A stretch of 64,000 nucleotides of DNA, from contig NZ_JADIKI010000023.1 of NCBI RefSeq assembly GCF_044904605.1, forward strand, positions 2,319,562 to 2,383,561. Reading direction: 5' to 3'. A program made the translations under genes and the position numbers. Below, piece after piece: positions 24,530 to 32,214 of the stretch. The notes beneath the pieces are model-generated. The model saw only the letters and a program-made list of their open reading frames with translations. It searched no databases and was not told where the DNA came from. Position 1 is the stretch's first letter. Each line of letters begins with the position of its first letter. Origin of the DNA: Dyella_B humi. GTDB lineage: Bacteria > Pseudomonadota > Gammaproteobacteria > Xanthomonadales > Rhodanobacteraceae.

Positions 24530-27076
24530 TCAGAAGTTGTACTTGATCTGACCCTGCACCTCACGACCTTCGATCGAACGCGCCAGAATCACGCCGCCCG
24601 TACTCGCAAAACCGAATAGACGCGCGTTGCCTTCCGTAATGCCGATCTGGTTGGTCAGGTTGGTGCCCTGCACGCTATACACCCAGTGCTGGCCTACGTT
24701 CGCCAGCAAGCCGAAGCTCAGGTCGTAGTAGCTGCCCAGCGGCTGCTGCTGGATCAGGTCGCCATAGCGATTGCCGACGTGTTCGTAGGTGATCCATGCC
24801 TTGACATCCCCCCAGCTGGTTGGCAGGTCGTACGAAGGCGTCAGGCGGAACTGGAGTTTCGGCTGACGCTGCAGCTGCATGCCGTTGATGCTGGTGCATT
24901 GCGTGCTGCCGTTCTGCGCGGTGTAGGTCACGCAACCGATGTAGCGGTTGTAGTGGCCATCCATGTAGTCGCCGGAGAGCGTGATTGCGGCATGCTCGAA
25001 CGGCTTGACGGTCGTCGTGAAATTGACGCCCTTCGTTTGCGAGCCGTACACGAAGGTCTGCTGGCCGGTATCTGTGGTGATGGTGTAAGGCACGTTGTAG
25101 AACAAACGGCGATACGCGCTGACGTCGGCGTAGATCCAGTCGGCCTGATACTTGAAGCCGATTTCGTAGTTCTTGATCTTTTGAATCGGCGTGGTGGGTA
25201 ATCCGCGCAGGTCGTCAAAGCCGGGAAAGTGGATACCCAGGTTCGCACGAACATAGGCGCTCATGTTCGGGTTGAACTCGTAGTTGGCGCCGAGCGTCCA
25301 GGACTTTTCGGTTTTCAGGTAGTGGATGTACTGCTGCCCTGGGGCGAAGTACTGCGAACTGTTGTTGTACAAGGTGTACTTGTTGTTATCGAGATCCGTC
25401 GTAGCCGTGTTGGCAATAGCGCCATCGGCCTGCTGGCGTTCCACGCGCAGACCGCCGTCGATCAACCAGTTGCCGATCTTCCAGCTATCGGTGGCGAAGA
25501 AGGCGGTGTTGAAGCCGTTCCAGCGTTCTTTGACGGCCGTGCTCACCCCGCTGGTGAAGCCCTGCGGGTCGGTGAGCTGATAGGTATTGGCGCCGTTGCT
25601 CAGCGAAACCACGATTGGGTTCGGATTGGTCTGCGCCTGCAGCAACATGTCGTTGCCGAGGAACCAAGTGTCGTGATCGTTGTAGACGGCCGTGTAGTTG
25701 CCGACGGTCAGCGTATTGCCTTCAAACAATTCCTTGCTGACATGGAATTCGTTGCTGATGGCCTGGATGACCTTGTGCACATACCAGAGACCTTGCGTGG
25801 TGACGTTCTGGTTCAAGCTGGCCGCCTGACCATTGGCGTAAGTGGCGGTGGGGGTAAGACCGGCAGGCAGTCCATCGGCTGTTTCGGCAGAAGCGATGTA
25901 GTTCCCTAGCGTGGTCGGGTTGTTGCCCGTGCTGAAGAACGAGATGGTGTTCATCTCGCCGCCGGTGAAGCCCAGCTTGTCGGAGATCGACCAGCCGTTG
26001 CCGAAATCCCAGTCGAAGTTGGCGCCGAACATATGGATGTCCGCACCGCGGCCCTTGGCCAGATTCACTTCCTGGCCGCCCGGCGTGCAGCCGGGGGTGC
26101 CGCAGGGCGTGGTCTCGATGAATTCGCGTTGATCAGCCTTGCTGCCGAAGGTGCCAGTGAGCGGACTGAAGCCGGGGTAGTTGGAGAAGTTGCCCGCGCT
26201 CGGATTGAGGATCGGCGTGTCGGTGACGAACTGGTTGTGATCCTTCAGCGAACGCGCGTAGAACATCAGCGAGCCGTTGTCCCAGTCGCGCGTCAGCGTA
26301 GCGGTGAGTTGGCCGCCGTTGTCGGCCGGGAACTGTGGATCGCGCACACCGTCCGAACGGCGCCAGAACCCGCCGACGCTGCCGTACCAGTTGTTGGCGA
26401 CTTTGAAGCCGATAAAGCCGTCCAGGCGCTCCATGCCTTCCGAGCCATAGGTGAAGCCGATATCGCCGGAGGGCACATCGGTACCTTCACGCAGGATGAA
26501 GTTCGCCGTGACGCCGGGCTGGCCGTTGCCATACAACACCGACGGGCCGCCCTGCACGATTTCCGCGCGATCGATGGTGTCATCAAGGCGGAACATCGAG
26601 GAGTTTTCCATGAACGACAAGGTCGACATGGGATACAGCGGCGTGCCGTTGAGCTGGAACGTGGCATACGGTGCATCGCCGCCGCCCGGGAAGCCGGCCA
26701 CTTCGATGTTGGCGCCGGTCTGGCCGCCGGAGGATTCGGGATACACGCCGGGCGAAGCCTTCAAGAGATCGGCCGAGCTCTTGGGGTTGGCTTCCTTGAT
26801 CTGCTGCGCAGTCATCGAAGTGATCGAATAGCTGGCGTCGATCTTCTTGATACCGCCGAAGCTCGCAGTACCGGTCACCACGACTTGCTGCAAGGTTTGT
26901 GCATTTTTGGCGTTGGCGTTCTGCTGTGCGCCGGGGCTGGCCTTGGCAGGGGCCGTTGTGGGTGCCGTCGTCGAACTCTGCGTCTGGCCGTTGTCCTGGG
27001 CATAAGTAGCGCCGGACATAAGCGTGGCCGCGATGGCCGCCGATAACGCTACGCGTGTGAGTGGCTTGGTCTTCAT
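24530..27076 (-). CDS. TonB-dependent receptor of the alpha-glucoside locus
   Basis: A complete 848-residue outer-membrane receptor. The signal peptide ends near ATYA-QDN; a TonB box (LQQVVVTGTAS) near residue 65 precedes the plug, which contains SADLLKASPGVY, QLNGTPLYP and AEIVQGGPSVLYGNGQPGVTANFI. The beta-barrel ends in the terminal Phe (GQIKYNF) expected for outer-membrane assembly. GGGGAGAA stands before the ATG. It lies directly between the GH65 phosphorylase fusion gene and the MFS gene in a tight same-strand run, so it should import the oligosaccharide that the secreted GH65 and GH37 enzymes and the phosphorylase process. Plug features also resemble siderophore-type receptors, so the sugar substrate is inferred from context. 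Confidence 0.9.
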   Translation of the reverse strand: MKTKPLTRVALSAAIAATLMSGATYAQDNGQTQSSTTAPTTAPAKASPGAQQNANAKNAQTLQQVVVTGTASFGGIKKIDASYSITSMTAQQIKEANPKSSADLLKASPGVYPESSGGQTGANIEVAGFPGGGDAPYATFQLNGTPLYPMSTLSFMENSSMFRLDDTIDRAEIVQGGPSVLYGNGQPGVTANFILREGTDVPSGDIGFTYGSEGMERLDGFIGFKVANNWYGSVGGFWRRSDGVRDPQFPADNGGQLTATLTRDWDNGSLMFYARSLKDHNQFVTDTPILNPSAGNFSNYPGFSPLTGTFGSKADQREFIETTPCGTPGCTPGGQEVNLAKGRGADIHMFGANFDWDFGNGWSISDKLGFTGGEMNTISFFSTGNNPTTLGNYIASAETADGLPAGLTPTATYANGQAASLNQNVTTQGLWYVHKVIQAISNEFHVSKELFEGNTLTVGNYTAVYNDHDTWFLGNDMLLQAQTNPNPIVVSLSNGANTYQLTDPQGFTSGVSTAVKERWNGFNTAFFATDSWKIGNWLIDGGLRVERQQADGAIANTATTDLDNNKYTLYNNSSQYFAPGQQYIHYLKTEKSWTLGANYEFNPNMSAYVRANLGIHFPGFDDLRGLPTTPIQKIKNYEIGFKYQADWIYADVSAYRRLFYNVPYTITTDTGQQTFVYGSQTKGVNFTTTVKPFEHAAITLSGDYMDGHYNRYIGCVTYTAQNGSTQCTSINGMQLQRQPKLQFRLTPSYDLPTSWGDVKAWITYEHVGNRYGDLIQQQPLGSYYDLSFGLLANVGQHWVYSVQGTNLTNQIGITEGNARLFGFASTGGVILARSIEGREVQGQIKYNF

Positions 27077-27138
27077 CGAACGTTCTCCCCAACTGTTTCG
27101 TTTGTGATTGGCGCGGCGTAACCGCGTCTGTTAGCCGC

Positions 27139-30100
27139 TTATGTCGTAAACAAACTGATATCGAACGCGGCGACGTTCGACAGCAGCAGATCCGCCTCGG
27201 CCAGTGCCTGTGCATGGCCTACACCTACCGCCTTCATTCCCGCAGCGTGAATGCTGGCGATTCCTGCCGCGGCGTCCTCCACGCCGATACATTCGCTCGG
27301 CTCCAAGCCGAGGCCGCGCGCGGCGGCCAGGAAAATCTCGGGATCGGGCTTGGCGCGACTGACGCGGTTGGCATCCACTACGTAGTCGAACAAGTCGGCG
27401 ATTCCGAGCCTTTCCAGCAAAAGCGGTGCATTGCGGCTGGCTGATGCCAGCGCGGTTTTCAGGCCTGCGCGATGTACCGATTCGATGGCGTTGCGCGAGC
27501 CGGGCAACAGGTTGTGCGGGCCGAAGCTTTCGATCTGCTGTCGGTAGTAGTCGTTCTTACGCGAGGCGAGCGCTTCCTTCTCGTCTTCGGAATACGCGCG
27601 CGGTGCCCGCTCCAGCAGAATGTCCAGCGAACCGCGGCGATCGACGCCTTTGAGCCGTTCGCCCACCGAGTCGTCGAAGGCGATGCCGATTTCGCCTGCG
27701 AGCCGTTTCCAGGCGGCGTGATGCACCACCGCCGTATCGGCGATCACACCATCGAGATCGAAGATCACGCCCTTGATCGAAGGACGTGCGTGCGCATGCA
27801 GCGGCAGATTCACCGTGTGGCCGGCATACAGCGACACCATTTTTCCATGATGGAGAATGTCCAGTTGCGCGCCTTCGGTAAGCGCGTATTCCACGCGATC
27901 CTTCTTCACCGTCACGCGGATATGGTGATCGCGCCAGCGCACGCCGAAGCGATAGCTGCCCCATGCCGCCGGCAGGCTGGGCGCGAAGGCCGGCCGACCA
28001 TCGATCACGCGCATGCCGCCGAAGCCCCAGGCCAGCGCCAGCCAGCTGCCAGCCATGGCCGCCATGTGCACGCCGTGCGAGGTGTTGCCATGCAGGTTGT
28101 CGATATCCACGCGCAGCGTGTCGAGAAAGTAGGCGTATGCCTTCTGCGCATAACCCACATCCGCCGCGACGATGCTGAAGGTGGAAGCCGACAGCGTGGA
28201 ATCGTGCACGGTGACGCCTTCGTAGTAATCGAAGTTGCGCCGTTTGGTTTCCATGTCGATGGCATTGCCGGCTAGCACGAATGCCTGCAACACGTCGGCC
28301 TGTTTGCACACCTGGTGACGATAGATAGTCAGCGGATGCAGTTGCAGCAGCAGCGGGCGATGGCCGTGTTCACTCGGACGCGCGATCGGTAGTCGTGGCT
28401 TGTTGAGGAAGTCATCGTCCTGCGGAAAGATGCCCAGCTCCGGATCGACCGGCAGGTACATGGCATCGGCCGCGGCCAGCCATGCTGCGATTTCTCGGTC
28501 CGACAGCTCGAGCATCGTGGCGATGCGCGCGTAATCGTGCGGGCGTTCGCGCCCCAGTTGCGAGGCCACCGAGGCGGCATAGCGCAAATGCTGTTGCGCC
28601 ATGTGATTGGTGTAATAGTTGTTGTCGACCAGCGCGGTGTATTCGTCGGGTCCGGTAACCTGGCAGATGCAGAACGCATTGCCGCGGCGGGGATTGTAGT
28701 GGCCCACGTGATGCCACAGGCGCGCGGTTTCGAACAACACTTCGGCGCCGCCGTGCACCAGGAAATCCACGTCGCCGGTCGCTTCGAGGTAGAGACGGAT
28801 CGCAAACGCGATTGCCGCATTGATGTGGTATTGCGCGGAACCCGAGGGGAAGTACGCCGAACACTCGTCGCCACTAATCGTGCGCCACGCATAGAGCGCG
28901 CCGGCGGGGTGGTTCATCTCGCGCGCGTGATTGCGTGCGCGGTCGAGCGTATTCACACGGTATTCGAGCATGCTGCGCGCACGCTCGGGCGAGGTGAGCG
29001 CCAGCACGGGCAGGATGAAGGCTTCGGCGTCCCAGAAATAATGCCCTTCGTAACCTTCGCCCGTGAGGCCTTTCGCCGCAGCGCTGCCGCTACCGTCGCG
29101 ACCGACAGATTGCAGCAGATGGAACAGGTTGAAGCGCAGCGCTTGTTCGACCGCTGAATCGCCATGGATCTCAAGATCCGCCGCTTGCCAGAACGTCGCG
29201 CAGGAACGTGCCTGTTCGGCACGATGCATGTCGAAATCCAAGGTAAGCGCGCGTTCGAGCGTGGTGGCGACGGCATCGAGCAGGGAGGCTTCGGTATCGC
29301 CGCCTTCAGGACGGCTCCAGGCATAGGCGACGAATTTTTCCAGCACCACGCTGTCGCCAGGATTCAAATTCGCCACGTAGTGCTGCTGCACGCCTTCGCT
29401 GTCCTCGATGATCGCGCGGGCGAAAGCGAGGTTCGATTGCGTCAGGCGATGCCGTTGGCCGCTGGCCAGACGGATGGAGCTGTTTTGCGTGCGTTGGCAG
29501 ATCGAAGCCAGCGTGCGATCGGCATCGGAGGTGGTGATACCGAGGCCGCCCTTGACGCGCGTGCCGATGCGCGGGTCGTCGCCTTGTTCGGCGGCGCCGA
29601 TGCTGGCGATCAGCGCGGATTCCAGAGTGAGCGGGCCGCTGTAATCAATGGACGTGACGCGATAGCGGATGCACAGCAGATTCGGCGTATGTAGGGGAAC
29701 GATCCGCTCCGCGTCGATCTGCAGGGTGACGCCGGTAGGGGAGCGCCAGCGCAGCGTTCGTTCCAGGCAGCCGGCGCGCAGATCCAGCGCTTGTTCAAAG
29801 GTCAGCCACTCGCCTTCGCCGAGGTCGATCGGCGCTTCGCCCAGGCGCAGGGCGATGCGGGTGCCGTCGGGTATGGGAATGCGCGTATCGGTGCTGCGGG
29901 CAAAACCGGGGAAGCGTTCGTGATATTCGATCGGGGTGCGTTCCCACACACCGGTCAGGAAGCTGCCCTGGCTGGGACTGCGATCTTCTTCGAATCCACC
30001 GCGCACGCCGAGCGTGCCGTTGGCGAGTGCGAACAGACTTTCGAGTTTGGCCTGTTCGCTTTCCGCCGGACGCTGCGCATGCACCAATCGCCAGGGATTG

Positions 30101-30156
30101 GGAGATGCCTGGAATGCCGGTTCCATGGCTATGGCCTGCGCATCGTGGCTGTGCAC
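27139..30156 (-). CDS. GH65 disaccharide phosphorylase fused to beta-phosphoglucomutase
   Basis: A 1005-residue cytoplasmic fusion. Residues 1 to about 770 form a GH65 phosphorylase of the maltose/trehalose/kojibiose type, with FWDAEAFILP and the general acid Glu505 in VTGPDEYT, and a phosphate-loop-like TSHGVHMAAMAGSW. The C-terminal part is a HAD beta-phosphoglucomutase with nucleophile Asp800 and acid/base Asp802 in IFDLDGVIAD, then SASRNAPLLL, AKPDPEIF and GVEDAAAG. Together they should turn an alpha-glucosyl disaccharide plus phosphate into glucose and beta-glucose 1-phosphate, and then glucose 6-phosphate. The GTG at 30156 is chosen because AAGGGGAG lies five bases before it; ATG 30174 is possible, and TTG 30219 lies upstream of the predicted transcription start. 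It heads the operon and is divergent from a LacI gene. Confidence 0.9.
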   Translation of the reverse strand: MHSHDAQAIAMEPAFQASPNPWRLVHAQRPAESEQAKLESLFALANGTLGVRGGFEEDRSPSQGSFLTGVWERTPIEYHERFPGFARSTDTRIPIPDGTRIALRLGEAPIDLGEGEWLTFEQALDLRAGCLERTLRWRSPTGVTLQIDAERIVPLHTPNLLCIRYRVTSIDYSGPLTLESALIASIGAAEQGDDPRIGTRVKGGLGITTSDADRTLASICQRTQNSSIRLASGQRHRLTQSNLAFARAIIEDSEGVQQHYVANLNPGDSVVLEKFVAYAWSRPEGGDTEASLLDAVATTLERALTLDFDMHRAEQARSCATFWQAADLEIHGDSAVEQALRFNLFHLLQSVGRDGSGSAAAKGLTGEGYEGHYFWDAEAFILPVLALTSPERARSMLEYRVNTLDRARNHAREMNHPAGALYAWRTISGDECSAYFPSGSAQYHINAAIAFAIRLYLEATGDVDFLVHGGAEVLFETARLWHHVGHYNPRRGNAFCICQVTGPDEYTALVDNNYYTNHMAQQHLRYAASVASQLGRERPHDYARIATMLELSDREIAAWLAAADAMYLPVDPELGIFPQDDDFLNKPRLPIARPSEHGHRPLLLQLHPLTIYRHQVCKQADVLQAFVLAGNAIDMETKRRNFDYYEGVTVHDSTLSASTFSIVAADVGYAQKAYAYFLDTLRVDIDNLHGNTSHGVHMAAMAGSWLALAWGFGGMRVIDGRPAFAPSLPAAWGSYRFGVRWRDHHIRVTVKKDRVEYALTEGAQLDILHHGKMVSLYAGHTVNLPLHAHARPSIKGVIFDLDGVIADTAVVHHAAWKRLAGEIGIAFDDSVGERLKGVDRRGSLDILLERAPRAYSEDEKEALASRKNDYYRQQIESFGPHNLLPGSRNAIESVHRAGLKTALASASRNAPLLLERLGIADLFDYVVDANRVSRAKPDPEIFLAAARGLGLEPSECIGVEDAAAGIASIHAAGMKAVGVGHAQALAEADLLLSNVAAFDISLFTT

Positions 30157-30219
30157 GCATTCTCCCCTTGGCATGTTCTGGTTGGTCTTCTCATCGGCCG
30201 ACGCGGCCTGTGGCGGCAA

Positions 30220-30248
30220 AGGATAAGATTGAGTGATATCGATATCAA
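30220..30248 (-). promoter_or_regulatory. Predicted sigma70 promoter of the alpha-glucoside operon
   Basis: On the minus strand TTGATA (30243-30248), a 17-base spacer and TATCCT (30220-30225) match -35 and -10 elements. Transcription would start near 30212, and both operator palindromes overlap or abut the -35 element. Confidence 0.6.
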
Positions 30249-30261
30249 GATATCGATATCA
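30234..30261. promoter_or_regulatory. Double LacI operator on the alpha-glucoside promoter
   Basis: TGATATCGATATCA (30234-30247) is a perfect 14-bp palindrome with a central CG, followed immediately by AGATATCGATATCA (30248-30261), which differs in its first base. The centres are 14 bases apart. The pair lies between the divergent GH65 phosphorylase and LacI genes. Confidence 0.82.
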
Positions 30262-30404
30262 TCGCTGCGTCGCACCATGATGCGCCTGCCGGCGTCTCGA
30301 AAATGTGGTTGTTATCGGAATGCATTGGAGGAAAAGGCAACGCTCGGGCACACTTGCCACGCCGTACCGATCACGGCACACATGCATTCACCAGGGGGCG
30401 CCGC

Positions 30405-31418
30405 TTGACGCAAGCCAAGAAGAAACAACCTCTTGCGCACCGCCCCAGCCTCACCATGGCGGATCTGGCCGAACTGGCGGGGGTATCCAAGATCACCGTT
30501 TCGCGGGCCTTGAGCGAAAGCCCGCTGGTCAATGCCGAGACCCGCGAGCGGGTGCAGGCCTTGGCGCGCAAGCATGGCTACAAGTTAAACGTCAGTGCGC
30601 GGAACCTGCGTTTGCGCCGCAGCCATACCGTGGCGGTGATCGTGGAAATGAAGCCGTCGTCCGAGCGCACTATGTGGGATCCCTATCCGCTGTCACTGCT
30701 CGGCGGTATTTCCCAGGAGCTCACTTCGGCCGGCTTCAGCGTGCTGCTGACGACCCGCCAAGGCGCGTCCAATGCCGCGGTACAGGCAGCGGATGGACTG
30801 ATTCTGCTCGGACAGGGCGCACGCCAGGATGCGGTGCGCCTATATGACAAGCTGGGCTTGCCGATGGTGGTCTGGGGCGCTCCGGAAGACAGCGGCGACA
30901 ATCACATCGTGGTCGGCAGCGATAATCGCCAGGGTGGCATCATCGTGGCCGAGCGCTTTCTTTCTATCGGGCGGCGACATCCGGTGTTCATCGGCAACCC
31001 CGATCACCCAGAGATGGCGCAACGTCTGTTCGGCTTCGTCGATGAACTCGCCCGCCACGGCATCAAGCCGCTGCTATTGCGCCGAGCCGATTTCACCCTG
31101 GAATCGGGCGTTGATGCCGTGCGTTCGCTGTGGGCGCGCAAAGTGCGCTTCGATGCCATCTTCGCGTGCAGCGACTTGCTGGCGATGGGTGCGATTCGCG
31201 CGTTGGTTGAACTCGGGCAGTCGGTACCAAATGATGTTTCCGTGATCGGCTACGACGATACGCCGCTAGGTGCGAGTTTTCTGCCACCGTTGAGCACCGT
31301 GCGGCAGAACTGGCAGGAAGGCGGCGTGCTGCTTGCACGCAAAGTGCTGACCTTGATCCAGGGGCATCCGGTGCCGTCGCAGATGATGGCGACGACGTTG
31401 GTGGTGCGGTCTACTTGA
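30405..31418 (+). CDS. LacI-family repressor of the alpha-glucoside operon
   Basis: A 337-residue regulator with a helix-turn-helix (TMADLAELAGVSKITVSRALS, residues 16-36), a hinge helix (NVSARNLRLRR) and a sugar-binding core with SDLLAMGAIRAL and DVSVIGYDDTPLG, like GntR/GalR-type LacI proteins. The TTG at 30405 is taken as the start because AGGGGG lies about seven bases upstream and the Lys-rich N-terminus (LTQAKKKQ) is usual in this group; no in-frame ATG gives the full DNA-binding domain. Divergence from the phosphorylase operon and the double palindrome between them make it the likely local repressor. The inducer is probably a disaccharide or sugar phosphate. Confidence 0.9.
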   Translation: MTQAKKKQPLAHRPSLTMADLAELAGVSKITVSRALSESPLVNAETRERVQALARKHGYKLNVSARNLRLRRSHTVAVIVEMKPSSERTMWDPYPLSLLGGISQELTSAGFSVLLTTRQGASNAAVQAADGLILLGQGARQDAVRLYDKLGLPMVVWGAPEDSGDNHIVVGSDNRQGGIIVAERFLSIGRRHPVFIGNPDHPEMAQRLFGFVDELARHGIKPLLLRRADFTLESGVDAVRSLWARKVRFDAIFACSDLLAMGAIRALVELGQSVPNDVSVIGYDDTPLGASFLPPLSTVRQNWQEGGVLLARKVLTLIQGHPVPSQMMATTLVVRST

Positions 31419-31449
31419 TGCAATGGCCGCGATGGCCATGTCACACGTA

Positions 31450-31845
31450 TCAGAGCAAACGTGCAGCCTGTCCCTGCTTGGTGAGCAGATTGACTGCTTG
31501 CTTGTCGAACGACACGAATGTGTCAGCACCTAGCCAGTCGCCTTCATAGGCGATGACGCCGTCAGCGAAATCGCCTCCTGCATCAAGCAATGCGAGGCCG
31601 GCTTCGACGGCAGGGCGATTCACAACCACGTTATGGGAATCAAGTAGCGATCTGATGGTGTCGGCAACTTCGTCCCTAGGCAGTTTCATGCCCTTGAGCA
31701 GTATCCATACCAGTTCGCACAAACACGGCAAAGAAACCGCAATCAGAGAGGCGTCTTTCAGCACTTTGCTAGCTTTAGGACTCTGCTTTTTATCGTCCTG
31801 CAGGACTGCGCGAACGAGTATGTTCGTATCGACGGAAACCTTCAT
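31450..31845 (-). CDS. vapC: VapC-like PIN-domain toxin
   Basis: A 131-residue PIN-domain ribonuclease. The acidic Mg2+-binding residues are Asp6 (SVDTN), Glu44 (LCELVW), Asp95 (GDFADGV) and Asp114 (FVSFD). PIN toxins of this type cut specific RNAs and are held inactive by the partner antitoxin. The ATG overlaps the antitoxin stop (ATGA), the normal coupled arrangement. The pair lies just downstream of pilS and next to the end of the LacI gene, at one edge of the sugar island. All catalytic positions are intact, so it is probably functional. Confidence 0.9.
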   Translation of the reverse strand: MKVSVDTNILVRAVLQDDKKQSPKASKVLKDASLIAVSLPCLCELVWILLKGMKLPRDEVADTIRSLLDSHNVVVNRPAVEAGLALLDAGGDFADGVIAYEGDWLGADTFVSFDKQAVNLLTKQGQAARLL

Positions 31846-32093
31846 TTCTTCCCTGCCCAGCCATTCTCGATAATTTCGTTCATTTCCTCGATGGTGAGCC
31901 GCCGCTTGGACTTGCCAGCGAGCCGGCCGATAAACGCGTCAATGGTTCCGGTGGGCCGGACGGCTTTCAATTCGGCCCGGCCATCGGGCAGCAAATCCAG
32001 CTCCATCTTTTCGCCGGGTTTGATCCCCAAGTGCTGCAGAACTTCCTTTCGGAAGGTCACTTGGCCTCGTGCGGTGACAGTGAGGATGCTCAT
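31842..32093 (-). CDS. vapB: AbrB/MazE-type antitoxin of the VapBC pair
   Basis: An 83-residue protein with a swapped-hairpin AbrB DNA-binding domain at the N-terminus (MSILTVTARGQVTFRKEVLQHLGIKPGEKMELD pattern, described here by its ends) and a charged C-terminal tail (AGKSKRRLTIEEMNEIIENGW) of the kind that wraps around the PIN toxin. The ATG at 32093 has AGAGG about ten bases upstream and gives the standard length; further upstream in-frame codons are not needed. It should bind its own promoter and neutralise the toxin encoded next to it. Confidence 0.9.
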   Translation of the reverse strand: MSILTVTARGQVTFRKEVLQHLGIKPGEKMELDLLPDGRAELKAVRPTGTIDAFIGRLAGKSKRRLTIEEMNEIIENGWAGKK

Positions 32094-32214
32094 GGCGGTT
32101 TGCCTCTCAAATACCATGGGTGAATTGTAATGCAAATGTGCATTACACTCAAATGGCCGCAAGGCAGAAGTGGAAATTCCAGCAGGCGGAGATCAGGCGA
32201 AACGTGCTCGATTC

